Position numbers and translations under genes: made by a program. Shown piece after piece: positions 1-10,144 of a stretch of 64,000 nt of DNA; within the stretch, counting starts at the first letter, position 1; the number at the start of each line of letters is the position of its first letter. The stretch lies in the NCBI GenBank assembly GCA_027946555.1, contig JAPEVC010000074.1, positions 62,001 through 126,000 on the forward strand. The letters run 5' to 3'. This DNA comes from Gnomoniopsis sp. IMI 355080. Lineage: Eukaryota; Ascomycota; Sordariomycetes; Diaporthales; Gnomoniaceae. Under the pieces are notes generated by a model, which was given only the letters and a program-made list of their open reading frames with translations, searched no databases and was not told where the DNA came from.

Positions 1-561
1 ACTGTGTCTAGCAGCGCGCTGGGAGCTAGTGCTCTTGCAAAGTGTGCAGATAACCTCCTCTAGTGGATGATCATGAGTGCAAGTCCGTCTGTCGTGCTCT
101 TCTCAAGCGGCACATCTGTCCTTCTGAGCCAGGCTGTACATTGTATGTACTGAGTTGTATGATTGAAATGGGGGGAAGGGTCAAGGGCAGAGGATGCCAG
201 TGTGTGGTTTCCACCGGCACAAGTCATGGGAAAAGTTGTCAGATGCGCCAAATGTGCCATACTTGAGTATTGGCTTGAACTCGTAGCAGACACAAGATTA
301 ACAAAAGGTGTCACTCATCAATCGGTATCAAGCAAACAGTAGGGAATACGTATCACAAAGGTGACCAGCATTCTTGGACAGGTAGCAAAAAGCGTTGAAT
401 ACGTACGCCATGGGTATCTCAAGCGAAAAATGCAAGAGTTATGTCGACGCCCAATGCAAGACATGATGTTGCGTGTCGTGTATACACCATACCATCTACA
501 CTGCAGGTCGGTCAGACCTTGTTTCAAATCCAAATACCATCTTAGACCACCGGTACCTCCT
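1..561. other. Intergenic, nothing recognised
   Basis: No open frame here has an ATG, a splice pattern or a recognisable product. It lies downstream of the minus-strand gene that ends at 562 and probably holds its 3' UTR. Only short, overlapping frames on both strands are present. Confidence 0.6.
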
Positions 562-3500
562 CTATTTGAATGTCCTTGACATTCTAGAGCCCTTGATCGG
601 GGCTGGCAGACATCTGAAAAAATCGTCCCGTTCTGTATTTTCCGTTAGTGCATAGACTTCATACATGAGACTGTGTCGGCTGTGGGATCTCAACTTACGC
701 TCCTCGCCATCAAATAAGATTGTAATATCGTCATGCTCTCCCGGTATCTCCGGCATATCCAAGCAAACAAAAGCCATATCATCCGTCGGCTCCCCCTTCT
801 CCTCAGGCAAGAGAGGTAGCGGAAATTTGGCATCGTCAATCTTGAGGCCGACTTTGTCACCCTTCTTGATCGACTCAAATACATCTGTCGCCTTGAGCTG
901 AAAGCTCATGCTCTCTCCATGGTGGAAATTCTCGAAGAACACAAGCACCTGGATGATGTTCTCTTCGGACTCGACTACTTGTATTCTCGTGTCGGTTGCT
1001 TCCCACTTCTTGTAGATGGGCACCACCATGCGCCGTCGGGAAATAGCAAAGAGTGATACCACACCATCAAAGTGTACCTTAAACCCGGTCAAGGCCTGTT
1101 CGAAGTCGTGAAGATCCCGCTGACTGGTGAACGAGATTGTTCGGACGGTTTGTGAGCGTGTTGTAAGCTGCATTGCTTGATAAAGCTCTCCTGGAACCTG
1201 CTTGGAAATCTGAGATTCGGAAAGTGCAACGGTCATATCCTGCTGAGAAGGACGCAGGATCATAAGGCTCGTCTTGTCTTTGACAGGAAGCCTGATCTTC
1301 AGCTCACCGGGCCCCACGTTGATTCTGTCGGTGATGCTCCCGCACTTGAAGTCAATCACCACCCTCAGTCGTTCAGACAACACAGTTTCCGGAATCAGAT
1401 CTTCAATATCCTCGTTGATCACCTTCGCTCTCGACCAAGGCAGTTGAGAAAAAACTTGGATCGGGTTGGATCTCGCGGTCTCTGAGAGTGAGTAGCCAAC
1501 GATTGGAACCTCCGAGTAGATCTTCTCGTCTTGTTGGACCAGGGTACCAATTAGAAGACTGTGAAAACGTAGTCGCTCAGGCTCATCATTGAATGCCATC
1601 ACCATTCTCCCATTATTCTTGCCCTCGTCATATCTCAGAAGTAGGGCTGGCTCTCCGTGTTCGCCGCGTAAGAATCCAAATTGAACTGGTATATGGGGCG
1701 GATACATGTGGTTGACTGCACTCAGCAATTTAACAACTGGGCCCGTCACGATCGCCAGCCGGAAGCCCCGATGGTAGACTCTTGGGCCGGTTGGCGAGTT
1801 TTCTCTAGCGATCCTTTCGAAAAGAGCAATGTCACAGCTGGGAACGGCTTCCTTCGGGAAGACCATCGATTGCGGGTTGGAGTCGAAGTATTGGAAATTT
1901 CGGAGGGTCGATCTGAAGACACACTGTTCCTCCTTTCGGGGTTGAAGCGTTGTCGTAGCTTTGGAACTGTAGTCCTGCATGCTCCAGAGGATTTTGAAGT
2001 CCTGAGGCCTCAACTTCACCACAACAATGAAACCACGAGGCAGCTTGAGTTCAAGGGAGTAGTTCTCTGCACGCCATTTGACATCGTTCCAGGTTGGTCC
2101 CGCCTTCTTATTGCTCTGAATGCGAAGTTGCACCGCGCCGTTTTGGCTGGCAAGGCTAAAGTCGAGGCTGGCCTGGGTTGGCGGTCTGATTACTGAGAGG
2201 AAACATGGAAAGTGGAATTTTTGTTCCTCCATGCCTTGCTCCATCAGGTAAAGGTCAACCACGTAACGACCAAAACAGAATAGGTCTGTTGTATCGCCCA
2301 GTGGCAAGGCTGCAAGTAGTGGCATTCCTGTTAGAGGGCCTTGTTGTGCAGCGATCGAAGAACTCCAAGAACCCCAGAGCAATGCAATAATATCTTGATT
2401 GATAGCGGGGTATTCGAGCCATATCGATTTGTCAATCGTCTGAGGCAAAAATGCCTGTTCCGGAGGCAGATACCCATTGCGTTTCATGGACGAGGCCAAT
2501 TTTCTCAATTGCGACAAAATGGTCTGTCCCACGTCCGGGACTTCTACATCAACCGGACTGCTTCTGGTCTCCAGTACCCGAGGCAAGATTTCCTCAAAGA
2601 TCCATAACGCCTTTGTTAGATCTGCATAGGCTTGCTGACGAGCTGCCTGGGTCTGAGCTCCATTTTGGGGATTCTGTCTTTCCTCCCTGATAGACATTTC
2701 CAGGGCTGACCTCCCTTTCAAAAACCACCATAATGCTGCCCGAGCAAGATCCTCTGGTAGACAAGACATGATCGGTTTTACGGACTCGGCACTCAGGCGG
2801 AAGAGCTCGAAGAGGTGCCGAGTCCGGTCGAGGAATAGTTCCAGTGCGTCATCCGGTGGTGCCATTGTTGATGAGATGGTGCCGTCTGTCGCACTATTTC
2901 TCAAACTGGGTGAGTCATTCGTATTCTTGTCTCGCACCGACGGCCAGCGTTGTGCCATGGCCGGGCTTGCTCTATGTGATTTCTGAGAGTAGACAGAGCC
3001 CGGGCTTTGGTCTAAAGGTGGCCGTCTCTGCAGAAGTTCAGGTGTCTCTGGGTTGGGTAGTGACGGTGGCCGCGAATCAGACTGGTTAGGTGTCGACGGA
3101 ATGACGGCGTTTTGCCTCTGCTCTTCCCATTCACGTTCGGTATTGGCACTCATGGACTTCCTGGCTTCTGCGAAAGCCATGCCCTCTGCTTCACGCTGTC
3201 TCGCCTGGTTTATCTCGATAAATGATTTTCGCTTGTCGTCGCTTGAAATCACGGGACTGTCCAGGAACGGTGCGGCCCCGGAGTTTCCTGCTGGAATGAC
3301 AGGAATATTGTGAGCGTCTCGGGCAGGAGGCGGAGGAGGGAGGGGAGGAGAGTCAGGCTCGTCGCCAATGGTGGAGAATCCAGTCTGAGTCCGTCGGATG
3401 GGGGGTGGTACGAAGTCATCCTGGGGTTTAGGTGGTGCGTCCGACTGTGATCTATCTCTCTCCTGCAACTGGGCGACAGTCCTCGAGACCATTGGGGGTG

Positions 3501-3951
3501 GAGGTTTATGAGGAGCAGACTGTGCCCTCCTACGCTTTCCTATTTCTGCCGTAGGAATTGAGCACTCGTCACCGCCTTCGCCAATGACCTCGGGAAAGGT
3601 ATCGACGAATCTTACGATCAGGCTCTTCTTTGGATTGATCTTTGTACTCTGGGGGCGCCCACGCAAAGGCATTTGTGCTTGTTGGTTTAATCTCGGGCTC
3701 GGCTGTGGAGGAGGGACGGCGGCGGAGTTGAGCTCGTGGGCGTTGGGATATCGGCGAGCTGTAGCAGTGTCGAGCTTGTGCAACATCTGGGGGCCCGGAT
3801 GCGCCACTGGGAGAGGGTCATCCGGGCGGCGAAGGAAACTATTCAAGTCATCATTGCCAGGGGCAACTTCGTTTGGACTGGAAGTCTTCCTATCGCGACC
3901 AAACAGCTTGCCCATCAACCGGCCTCGTTTGGTGTGGCTATCAGGCTCCAT
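562..3951 (-). CDS. Large fungal protein of unknown function, proline-rich N-terminus
   Basis: Single-exon gene for a protein of 1129 residues. The first in-frame ATG is at 3951, in a good context (A at -3, G at +4); the frame stays open upstream to 4038 but only with a TTG, so I reject that extension. The N-terminus is basic (KRGRLMGKLFGRDRK) and is followed by about 330 residues of Pro/Ser-rich, probably disordered sequence with polyproline runs (LPPPPPPAR). From about residue 390 it becomes globular: a helical block (ALELFLDRTRHLFELF onward), then mixed alpha/beta sequence to the end that looks like several PH-like sheets, though I cannot assign a named domain. There is no signal peptide or membrane segment. 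I recognise the type as conserved among filamentous fungi, without a known role. Possibly a cytoplasmic scaffold or signalling adaptor; this is inference. Confidence 0.85.
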   Translation of the reverse strand: MEPDSHTKRGRLMGKLFGRDRKTSSPNEVAPGNDDLNSFLRRPDDPLPVAHPGPQMLHKLDTATARRYPNAHELNSAAVPPPQPSPRLNQQAQMPLRGRPQSTKINPKKSLIVRFVDTFPEVIGEGGDECSIPTAEIGKRRRAQSAPHKPPPPMVSRTVAQLQERDRSQSDAPPKPQDDFVPPPIRRTQTGFSTIGDEPDSPPLPPPPPARDAHNIPVIPAGNSGAAPFLDSPVISSDDKRKSFIEINQARQREAEGMAFAEARKSMSANTEREWEEQRQNAVIPSTPNQSDSRPPSLPNPETPELLQRRPPLDQSPGSVYSQKSHRASPAMAQRWPSVRDKNTNDSPSLRNSATDGTISSTMAPPDDALELFLDRTRHLFELFRLSAESVKPIMSCLPEDLARAALWWFLKGRSALEMSIREERQNPQNGAQTQAARQQAYADLTKALWIFEEILPRVLETRSSPVDVEVPDVGQTILSQLRKLASSMKRNGYLPPEQAFLPQTIDKSIWLEYPAINQDIIALLWGSWSSSIAAQQGPLTGMPLLAALPLGDTTDLFCFGRYVVDLYLMEQGMEEQKFHFPCFLSVIRPPTQASLDFSLASQNGAVQLRIQSNKKAGPTWNDVKWRAENYSLELKLPRGFIVVVKLRPQDFKILWSMQDYSSKATTTLQPRKEEQCVFRSTLRNFQYFDSNPQSMVFPKEAVPSCDIALFERIARENSPTGPRVYHRGFRLAIVTGPVVKLLSAVNHMYPPHIPVQFGFLRGEHGEPALLLRYDEGKNNGRMVMAFNDEPERLRFHSLLIGTLVQQDEKIYSEVPIVGYSLSETARSNPIQVFSQLPWSRAKVINEDIEDLIPETVLSERLRVVIDFKCGSITDRINVGPGELKIRLPVKDKTSLMILRPSQQDMTVALSESQISKQVPGELYQAMQLTTRSQTVRTISFTSQRDLHDFEQALTGFKVHFDGVVSLFAISRRRMVVPIYKKWEATDTRIQVVESEENIIQVLVFFENFHHGESMSFQLKATDVFESIKKGDKVGLKIDDAKFPLPLLPEEKGEPTDDMAFVCLDMPEIPGEHDDITILFDGEERKLRSHSRHSLMYEVYALTENTERDDFFRCLPAPIKGSRMSRTFK

Positions 3952-6665
3952 TGTAACGCATTCGCTCTTGTCCCTCTCGTGTCCCGTGAGCGGTATGTTG
4001 GAGGAGTCGTGTGCTGCTTGGAGGGCGAGAAGGCCCAACTGTCCAGAGTGTACTATGGTTGACTCGCGTGCTCGCTAGATGAGGGCGACGGACATTATAT
4101 TCGCAGCACGGCGCAGAACCTAATAGCCTTTCGCGAAGAGATGCGTGGGCTGCGCGAACCGATACGACGAAGGAGGATCTGGTTAGACGTGATCGTGATA
4201 TCAAGGGGAGGCAATGCGATCGATAGGGAGGTTCTAGGCAGTGGAGGAGGAAAAGAGAAGCTTCATTCCGAAAAAAAGGGGACCAAAGTCAGGGTGAATT
4301 GGCTAGTAAGGTTTGTGTCTTGTCATGCCCATGCCGCTGGCCCGTCCGGGAGTTGTCGACGTTGCAAGAGCGCCCCCCACAGCCTGGCGGCAAGAGCAAG
4401 TGCGGGCGGTTTCAACAAGGGTGAGAGTTGGGCTTGACAGCGGGACCCTGGACCCCACTCGTGGACGTTGAACCCGCCTGGCTGAGCCTTACTACACACG
4501 CTACTATTACAGCAGGACACCGCAGCAGCCGCAGCTCCTGCTGATTAGTACCGTAGCACCGTAGCAGTGCGTAAGCGTACGTGGTAGGTGCAGTAGAATT
4601 GCGTACTACGTATATATCTGACAAGGCAGTTATGCAGGCGCCTTGCCCTATTTGGAGTCATGCGAGTACCCCTGACATACGTGCTCAGCCTTGTTGCTCC
4701 ATACCCAGATGGCTGTACCTTGCCCCGACATGGTAGCAGTAACTCCCAACTCTGCTTCTAGGAATGCAGGTACCAGTATCCATAGATCGAGGCCGGTGAA
4801 CCAACTCACATCCATATATCACAGTAGTATGTCCGAAGTCGTCGACCTTCACAGCAAGAGGAATGTAGACCTCACTCGTCAGCATCCGTCCAACCCATAC
4901 TTACATGCTATGTCAGGTAGTATTAAACAACAACCCGGCAAAACAACGACATCCCTGCTCTGAATTTAACCTACATTGACTGTGGAGCTCGTCTATTTAT
5001 ACAAAACCATCACCTTGGCTACAAGCTTTGTCTCATCGTGCTGACTGTTCGTCGTGCTTTCTACGTCGATATGGAATCGATAACCATTGTTTAGAGCCGT
5101 ATCATTCTACGATATCTTATCATTTAGTCTCACCAGTTCATGAAATTGAAAAGAAACTGAAGACAACTCATCACTTGAGCCCGACCAGAGACCCTTCCTA
5201 CCTTCGTGAATCGCGGCCGACCTCCAGATGGATCTTAGACTCGACGCTATCAAGATTACTGCAACCCTGGCTGGCTCCTCATCTCATCAGAAACCTAATG
5301 AAAGGATGTCTTTCCCATGGAAACGAGTGATGGCATTTGATATGGGGGTGATCTGCATTCATCTCCAACCCTAAGGCAGACAATCACCATTAAATAGATC
5401 ATTCATCAACGGAAGACAACCTCGGGGTTCTGCAAGATCCCACGACCACATGTGTCTTGCTCGTTCCAGGCGGGATGTTACGACACTAGGAACGAGCAGT
5501 AAATTGGACGTGCGTTGGTGAGCGAACGCACACGACATCCGCCATCCTGCACTTGGTATGGTAGTACACGAAAACTAGCCGCGGTCGGACATTCCCAACG
5601 AATTGCCTCGTAGGGCAGCGCTACATGACTGTTATTCCGCAAGGAGACTGGACCGTGAATTGCCCAGGATGATCCGAACCATATATGTCTGTATGTTCAT
5701 ATGTGTGTGCGTGCGTGCGTGTGTATGTGTATGATTAGTATGTCGATCTGTCGAACATATTTTCTTTCTTCGCCTATTGATTCTACAAAGGTGCATCCCG
5801 TTGGAAACGGCAGATCTCACGGGTGACGGCTGCCTTCAAGGTTGGCTTCCGTTCATTCCGGGCTGGATCCTGCCACTCAAAGGCTCATGGCGGTCTTCAA
5901 AATTGGCTCGCGGATATGCTGCGGTCGCAGTGCTTGGCTGCATGATTGTCCAGTCTGTAGTCGAACCCTGATGGACATAGGGTGTCCACGAAGAGTTGCA
6001 CGGCTGCCTGTGTCCAGCCGGCGTTTGCAGTTGTCCGACCTGATCAAGTGGTCAGCTTCTCCACGGCAAAGTGCGCCTGATCATTTAACGGCGCCCAGCT
6101 GCGTCAGGTAAGGTCTCGGACTCTCTTGATTCTGTTGGCTCTGTTGGCAGACGATAACATGACATGATCGAGAGTCGCTTCTATTTAGGCATTTGACAGC
6201 CAAAGAAAGAGTTTCAAAACATTTCGTACAGTGGAAATAAGCCCACGTTATTCACATGTAAGTGCTCGCTGGCCATGACAAAGCGCTTGTTGCGTCTGAG
6301 AGGAGCCATGGGAATCCGACAACCCGGTACATGTACGGATTACAAGGAGCATCGGTTGGCAGAAAAAAGTAGGAGAGACGTCATGGGCCGCATGGCAGCA
6401 GTGCGGTCACCGGAGCTAGCCTGGTGCACCCCTACTCGAAGAACAGGCAGGCGGGCAGGGTACCCCGCCAATTTCGATCTGGCAGTTGCAGTGACAACGG
6501 GAGCAGAAGCAAAGCGAGGCAAAGCAGAGTGGAAAAAAAAGCTGAGCAAAAGTCTCGCCTTGCTTACATGCTGGGGCTAGGTATTATTCGTCCGCTGACT
6601 GACTACATCATCTCATCATCTCCCCTAATTTCACTCTTTGCCCCTCAGCCCCCATTCGCATACTG
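3952..6665. other. Gene-poor spacer, 2.7 kb
   Basis: Probably holds the 5' region of the minus-strand gene starting at 3951 and the promoter of the Osh-like gene. About 4551-4615 is rich in GTA/TAC steps. The frames present are short, overlap on both strands and lack coding character. I see no RNA gene or transposon. Confidence 0.55.
5701..5733. repeat. GT/GC-type microsatellite
   Basis: Alternating GT with GC and TA interruptions (tgtgtgtgcgtgcgtgcgtg and onward). Simple dinucleotide-type repeat in intergenic DNA. Confidence 0.85.
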
Positions 6666-7061
6666 ATGACCTCAACCTTCCACATTCCTCATGATCCCAA
6701 GTCAGACCGCCATTCCGCCTCTTCACTCCTCGGAAACCTCCCAGATACCGCTTTTCAGAAGGACATGCGCCATTCTTGCACTTAATCCACACACCCGAAG
6801 AAAACTCCAACCGAAGACAGCTACTTCCGCTGCTGTGCGATGACGATGATTTCGGGCCTTGTGTCTGGCCGCCGGCGGGCGACGTCAACTGCTAGTGCGT
6901 AGCTCCCAAGCACCATGTCTCTTGATCATGGCTGCTGCTTGTCTTCGCAACCATGATATCTGCTTTGACTTGCAGTATGAGAGCTAATACGCCCCCTTGA
7001 CCTAGGCAGCCGAGGCTCCAATGACGACGGCAACACGGGAATTGACGACGACACTCAGGTC
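6666..7061 (+). other. Probable 5' exon of the Osh-like gene, reading frame interrupted
   Basis: An ATG at 6666 opens MTSTFHIPHDPK and continues through SASSLLGNLPD, which resembles the N-terminus I associate with fungal Osh6/7-type proteins. This frame hits TAA at 6783-6785. A second frame is open from 6695 to about 6898 and reads HTPEENSNRRQLLPLLCDDDD, which also looks like genuine acidic N-terminal sequence. Passing from the first to the second needs one extra base near 6775-6785. No intron solves it: between 6668 and 6830 the only GT is at 6700. From the second frame a GTGCGT donor at 6896 and a CAG acceptor after GCTAATAC at about 7020 would join in phase to SNDDGNTGIDDDTQVMEPDQ. So this is either a one-base deletion (error or real) or a start I have misread. 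Confidence 0.45.
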
Positions 7062-8795
7062 ATGGAGCCTGATCAGGGCAATGTCCTCAGCCATTTGATT
7101 TCGCAGCTTAGACCTGGCGCCGATCTAAGTAGAGTGACTCTTCCTACTTTCATTCTTGAGCCGAGGAGCATGTTGGAGCGCATAACAAAGTATAACATTA
7201 CGACCCCACACAACACATGCAAATTACTCGAGCTGATAACTATTTCCAAAGCTTCATGTGCCATCCCGAACTGCTCCTATCTATCCCCGACATCGATGAC
7301 CCCGTTGAGAGATTCGTGTCCGTCGTCAAGTTCTATCTCAGTGGTTGGCATATCCGTCCGCCTGGCGTCAAGAAGCCTTTGAACCCCATTCTTGGCGAAA
7401 TTTTCACCTGCTACTGGGACTTACCGGACCAGACCAGGGCGTACTACATATCCGAGCAGACCTCTCATCACCCTCCAAAGTCGAGCTATTTCTACCTGGT
7501 TCCCGATCACCATATCAGAGTCGACGGCTGTCTGAAGCCGAGGAGCAAGTTCCTGGGCAACTCGGCGGCAAGTCTTATGGAGGGAACAACCGTTCTCACC
7601 TTTTTGAATAGGGGCCAGGATCCAAAAAAGGGTGAACGGTAGTCAGTATAGTCCGCGACTGTTTGCTCAGGAGATAAGAAACGAACAGCAGCTGATTTCT
7701 TTCCTTCCAGTCACTTGACGCAGCCCAACATGTACGCGAGAGGTATTCTCTTCGGAAAGATGAAGTACGAGCTGGGAGACCACAGTGTTGTTCGATGTCC
7801 CGAAACGGGCCTCGTTGCAGACCTGGAATTCAAGACGAAGGGCTGGGTTGGTGGGACATACAACGCCATCGGCGGAACGGTCAAGAATGAAAAGACCGGC
7901 GAGATGCTCTACGAATTCTCTGGACTGTGGAGCGATGAGATGTTTGTGAAGGATCTAAAGGTAATACAAAATCTGATCGTGAATCTCAGCCTCACCCCAC
8001 CATACTGACAGAATCATAAGACGGGTCACAAGGAAATGTTTTTCAACGCACACCGGTCGAGACCGTCACCGCCGCAGGTCAGGCCCTTGGATGAGCAAGA
8101 AGACCGAGAGTCTCAAAAACTGTGGTACAAGACCGCCCAGGCTGTTAAAGATAGGAACCACGAGCTCGCGACCGACGAGAAGACGAAGATCGAAGACGCA
8201 CAACGAGACGAGGCTGCAAAGAGGGCACAAGACGGAGTTGAATGGCACCCACGGCTGTTTAGAAGGGTCAAGGGCGGCCCAGGCGGTCCTGAAGAAGGAG
8301 AGGAAGATCTCGAATGGATTATCAACGCGCAAATGTGGGCATCCCTGTATGGTCTGGAACAAGTAACCCGAGGCCTGATTGCTGACTGTTATCCAAAGCG
8401 ATGGGCATGATCCCAAGCAATTGACCGAGCAGGTACTGGCGATATACCCAATCCTCGCTGGACAAAAGAGCAGCTCCATCGACATTCCTTCCAGACAAGC
8501 TGAGACCAAGTCAGCCGCGGCGCCGGATCCAGCCAAATCTGCACATGATGACTTGATAGACTTTGGCCAGGACAATACCCCAGCTCAGCCTCCTCAGCCT
8601 CAAAGACCGGTGGCGCCCTTGCATTCACACGTAGAAAGCACGGGCGAGATCTCAGGATTATTGCAATCAACAGGTAAGCCCGCAGCTGACGGGCCACTTC
8701 TCGACTTTCACCATGACCTACAAAAGACAGTCCCAGATATCAGGCGGTCGGATACGACAGGGTCGACCGAGGCGTTTGTAGATGCGAAGGAGTAG
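7062..8795 (+). CDS. Oxysterol-binding protein homologue, Osh6/Osh7 type
   Basis: Lipid-transfer protein with only an ORD domain, as in yeast Osh6/Osh7, which exchange phosphatidylserine for PI4P at ER-plasma membrane contacts. Five exons: 7062-7189, 7252-7641, 7711-7960, 8021-8334, 8399-8795. The joins restore MLERITN|FMCHPE, GERY|HLTQPN, KDLK|TGHKE and INAQI|DGHDPK. From the ATG at 7062 this gives 492 residues; upstream exon sequence probably adds an N-terminus (see 6666-7061). The family fingerprint reads EQTSHHPP, with T in place of the usual V. The ORD covers roughly residues 20-390; the last 130 residues are Pro/Gln/Asp-rich and probably disordered. There is no PH domain, ankyrin repeat or FFAT-like motif that I can see. 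The family call is firm; the subfamily is likely; the lipid cargo is inferred. Confidence 0.9.
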
Positions 8796-9391
8796 GTTCG
8801 CTTCCGCGTAAAGGCACTATTTTGGTCGGAGCATAGAGACAAGGGTGGCAACGTCTCAATAGACTAGGGGAAACATAAGATTCGTGGTAGCGTCAGGGCG
8901 ACAAGGGGCGTTATTTGGTCCTTACAGCGTCTCTCTTTTCAAGAAAATCATGGAAAGATTTCAACGTGCCATTCTTTCTGTTCAACGGCGCTGCAATGTG
9001 AACCTAGATGCCATGACAAGATATCTACTACGTATGAGTCCTCCATGATGATTACCATCCCAACAACTCCTAACGCCTTTACTTCCTCGTGATGTCTTTG
9101 CGGTGCCAATTTACAAACGGCCGCCAATCTAGTACTCCGCAGATTCGATTGCTTGGCGTCGGGGCCTCATGCATCCTCACTCTCACCACGGTAGGGTGAG
9201 ACGCCCAGGTAGTGAGTGACTCCAAGGTGCTAGTGGAATTACTAGTGGTCTGCAGCAAGTCCACATGATTCCACGGTAGCAAATTATTTTGCTAAATATC
9301 GCACTGCTGTGCGCCGTCCGCGCCAGTCATTGCAGACTCGGGAGTCCAACTCATACTGCATTCTGTCCACCCCTGTGCTGTGTACGTCCAC
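8796..9391. other. Spacer between convergent genes
   Basis: Separates the Osh-like gene (+) from the U2AF small subunit gene (-), so it should hold both 3' UTRs. No coding frame or RNA gene seen. Confidence 0.6.
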
Positions 9392-10144
9392 CTAGTAACG
9401 CTTCCTCGTCGGCTCCGGGCTTGGGCTCCTGCTGGGGCTCTTGTTATCCTTGGCTGTCTCTTTCAACCACTTCTTGGTGCTCAGCGTCAAGTCCCTGTCC
9501 AACTCATCGCTCGGGTTCTTGCGGTGGATGAAATTGCAGAACCCGCCTCGCACGCAGCCCTCGCCACTGTTGAGGCGACAGCAGGCTTCTCGGAAGTCTG
9601 TCACGGGGCTCAGCTCGCAGTAGATCGGGCGCGCAGCATACCAGCGGCTGTTCAAGTCGTCACAGGCCTTTTGCGCCGACTCCTCGTACTTGAAGCGCGC
9701 GTAGACGTTGCCGATCAAGTGGTCGTTGTTGTTGTCGCATACGACGAGCTCCTCCAGCTCGCCATACTTGCAGCACTCGCACCAGATGTCCTCGTAGAAG
9801 GCGTCAAAGTGATTTTGCAGCTGACTAGGGTTCATGCGGTTCTTGGGATCGAAGGCCGGGTTTTGGTATAGGTTGGGCATGAGGATCGTTTGCGAGTAGG
9901 AAGGCTTGACGTGTTTGCGTGAGCAGCGGTCGCCGTGGCGGCAAGCGCCGATTTTGTAATAAAAAGAGCAGTTGACCTGTGGTTCAAGAATTAGTCTAAA
10001 CAAGCTCTTCTCTGTACGCCCGTGAAGGGAAAACTGAAAGCTGCGTTTTCCACGTGGAACGTCTGGTGGGGAGATGGGAATGATGGAGCTGTTACTTGCC
10101 TTGTCCTGCTCGGTTCCGAAGATGCTTGCCAGATACGACGCCAT
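9392..10144 (-). CDS. U2 snRNP auxiliary factor, small subunit (U2AF35/U2AF23)
   Basis: Nuclear splicing factor that recognises the 3' splice-site AG as a heterodimer with the large U2AF subunit. The spliced protein is 209 residues, from exons 10100-10144 and 9392-9976. The sequence is very close to the S. pombe U2AF23 type: MASYLASIFGTEQDK joins to VNCSFYYKIG. A CCCH zinc finger has C18, C27, C33 and H37. It is followed by a UHM/RRM fold (about residues 45-145, including GNVYARFKYEESAQKA) and a second CCCH finger (CCRLNSGEGC to CNFIH). The C-terminus is short and Ser/Pro/Arg-rich (SPSRSPSPEPTRKRY) rather than a long RS tail. The only intron (9977-10099, 123 nt) uses a GC donor, has no stop and is a multiple of three, so an unspliced message would encode 250 residues. 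Confidence 0.95.
   Translation of the reverse strand: MASYLASIFGTEQDKASNSSIIPISPPDVPRGKRSFQFSLHGRTEKSLFRLILEPQVNCSFYYKIGACRHGDRCSRKHVKPSYSQTILMPNLYQNPAFDPKNRMNPSQLQNHFDAFYEDIWCECCKYGELEELVVCDNNNDHLIGNVYARFKYEESAQKACDDLNSRWYAARPIYCELSPVTDFREACCRLNSGEGCVRGGFCNFIHRKNPSDELDRDLTLSTKKWLKETAKDNKSPSRSPSPEPTRKRY
9977..10099 (-). other. GC-AG intron in the U2AF small-subunit gene
   Basis: The donor reads AAG|GCAAGT and the acceptor CCACAG|GTC. Removing it restores the conserved EQDK|VNCSFYY junction just before the first zinc finger. The 123-nt intron is open in frame; retention would insert 41 residues after residue 15. I place it from family conservation, as no transcript data are available. Confidence 0.85.

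Noticed and set aside
3952..4038. 29-residue upstream extension of the large minus-strand protein
   Set aside because: It would start with TTG; the first ATG is at 3951 in good context.
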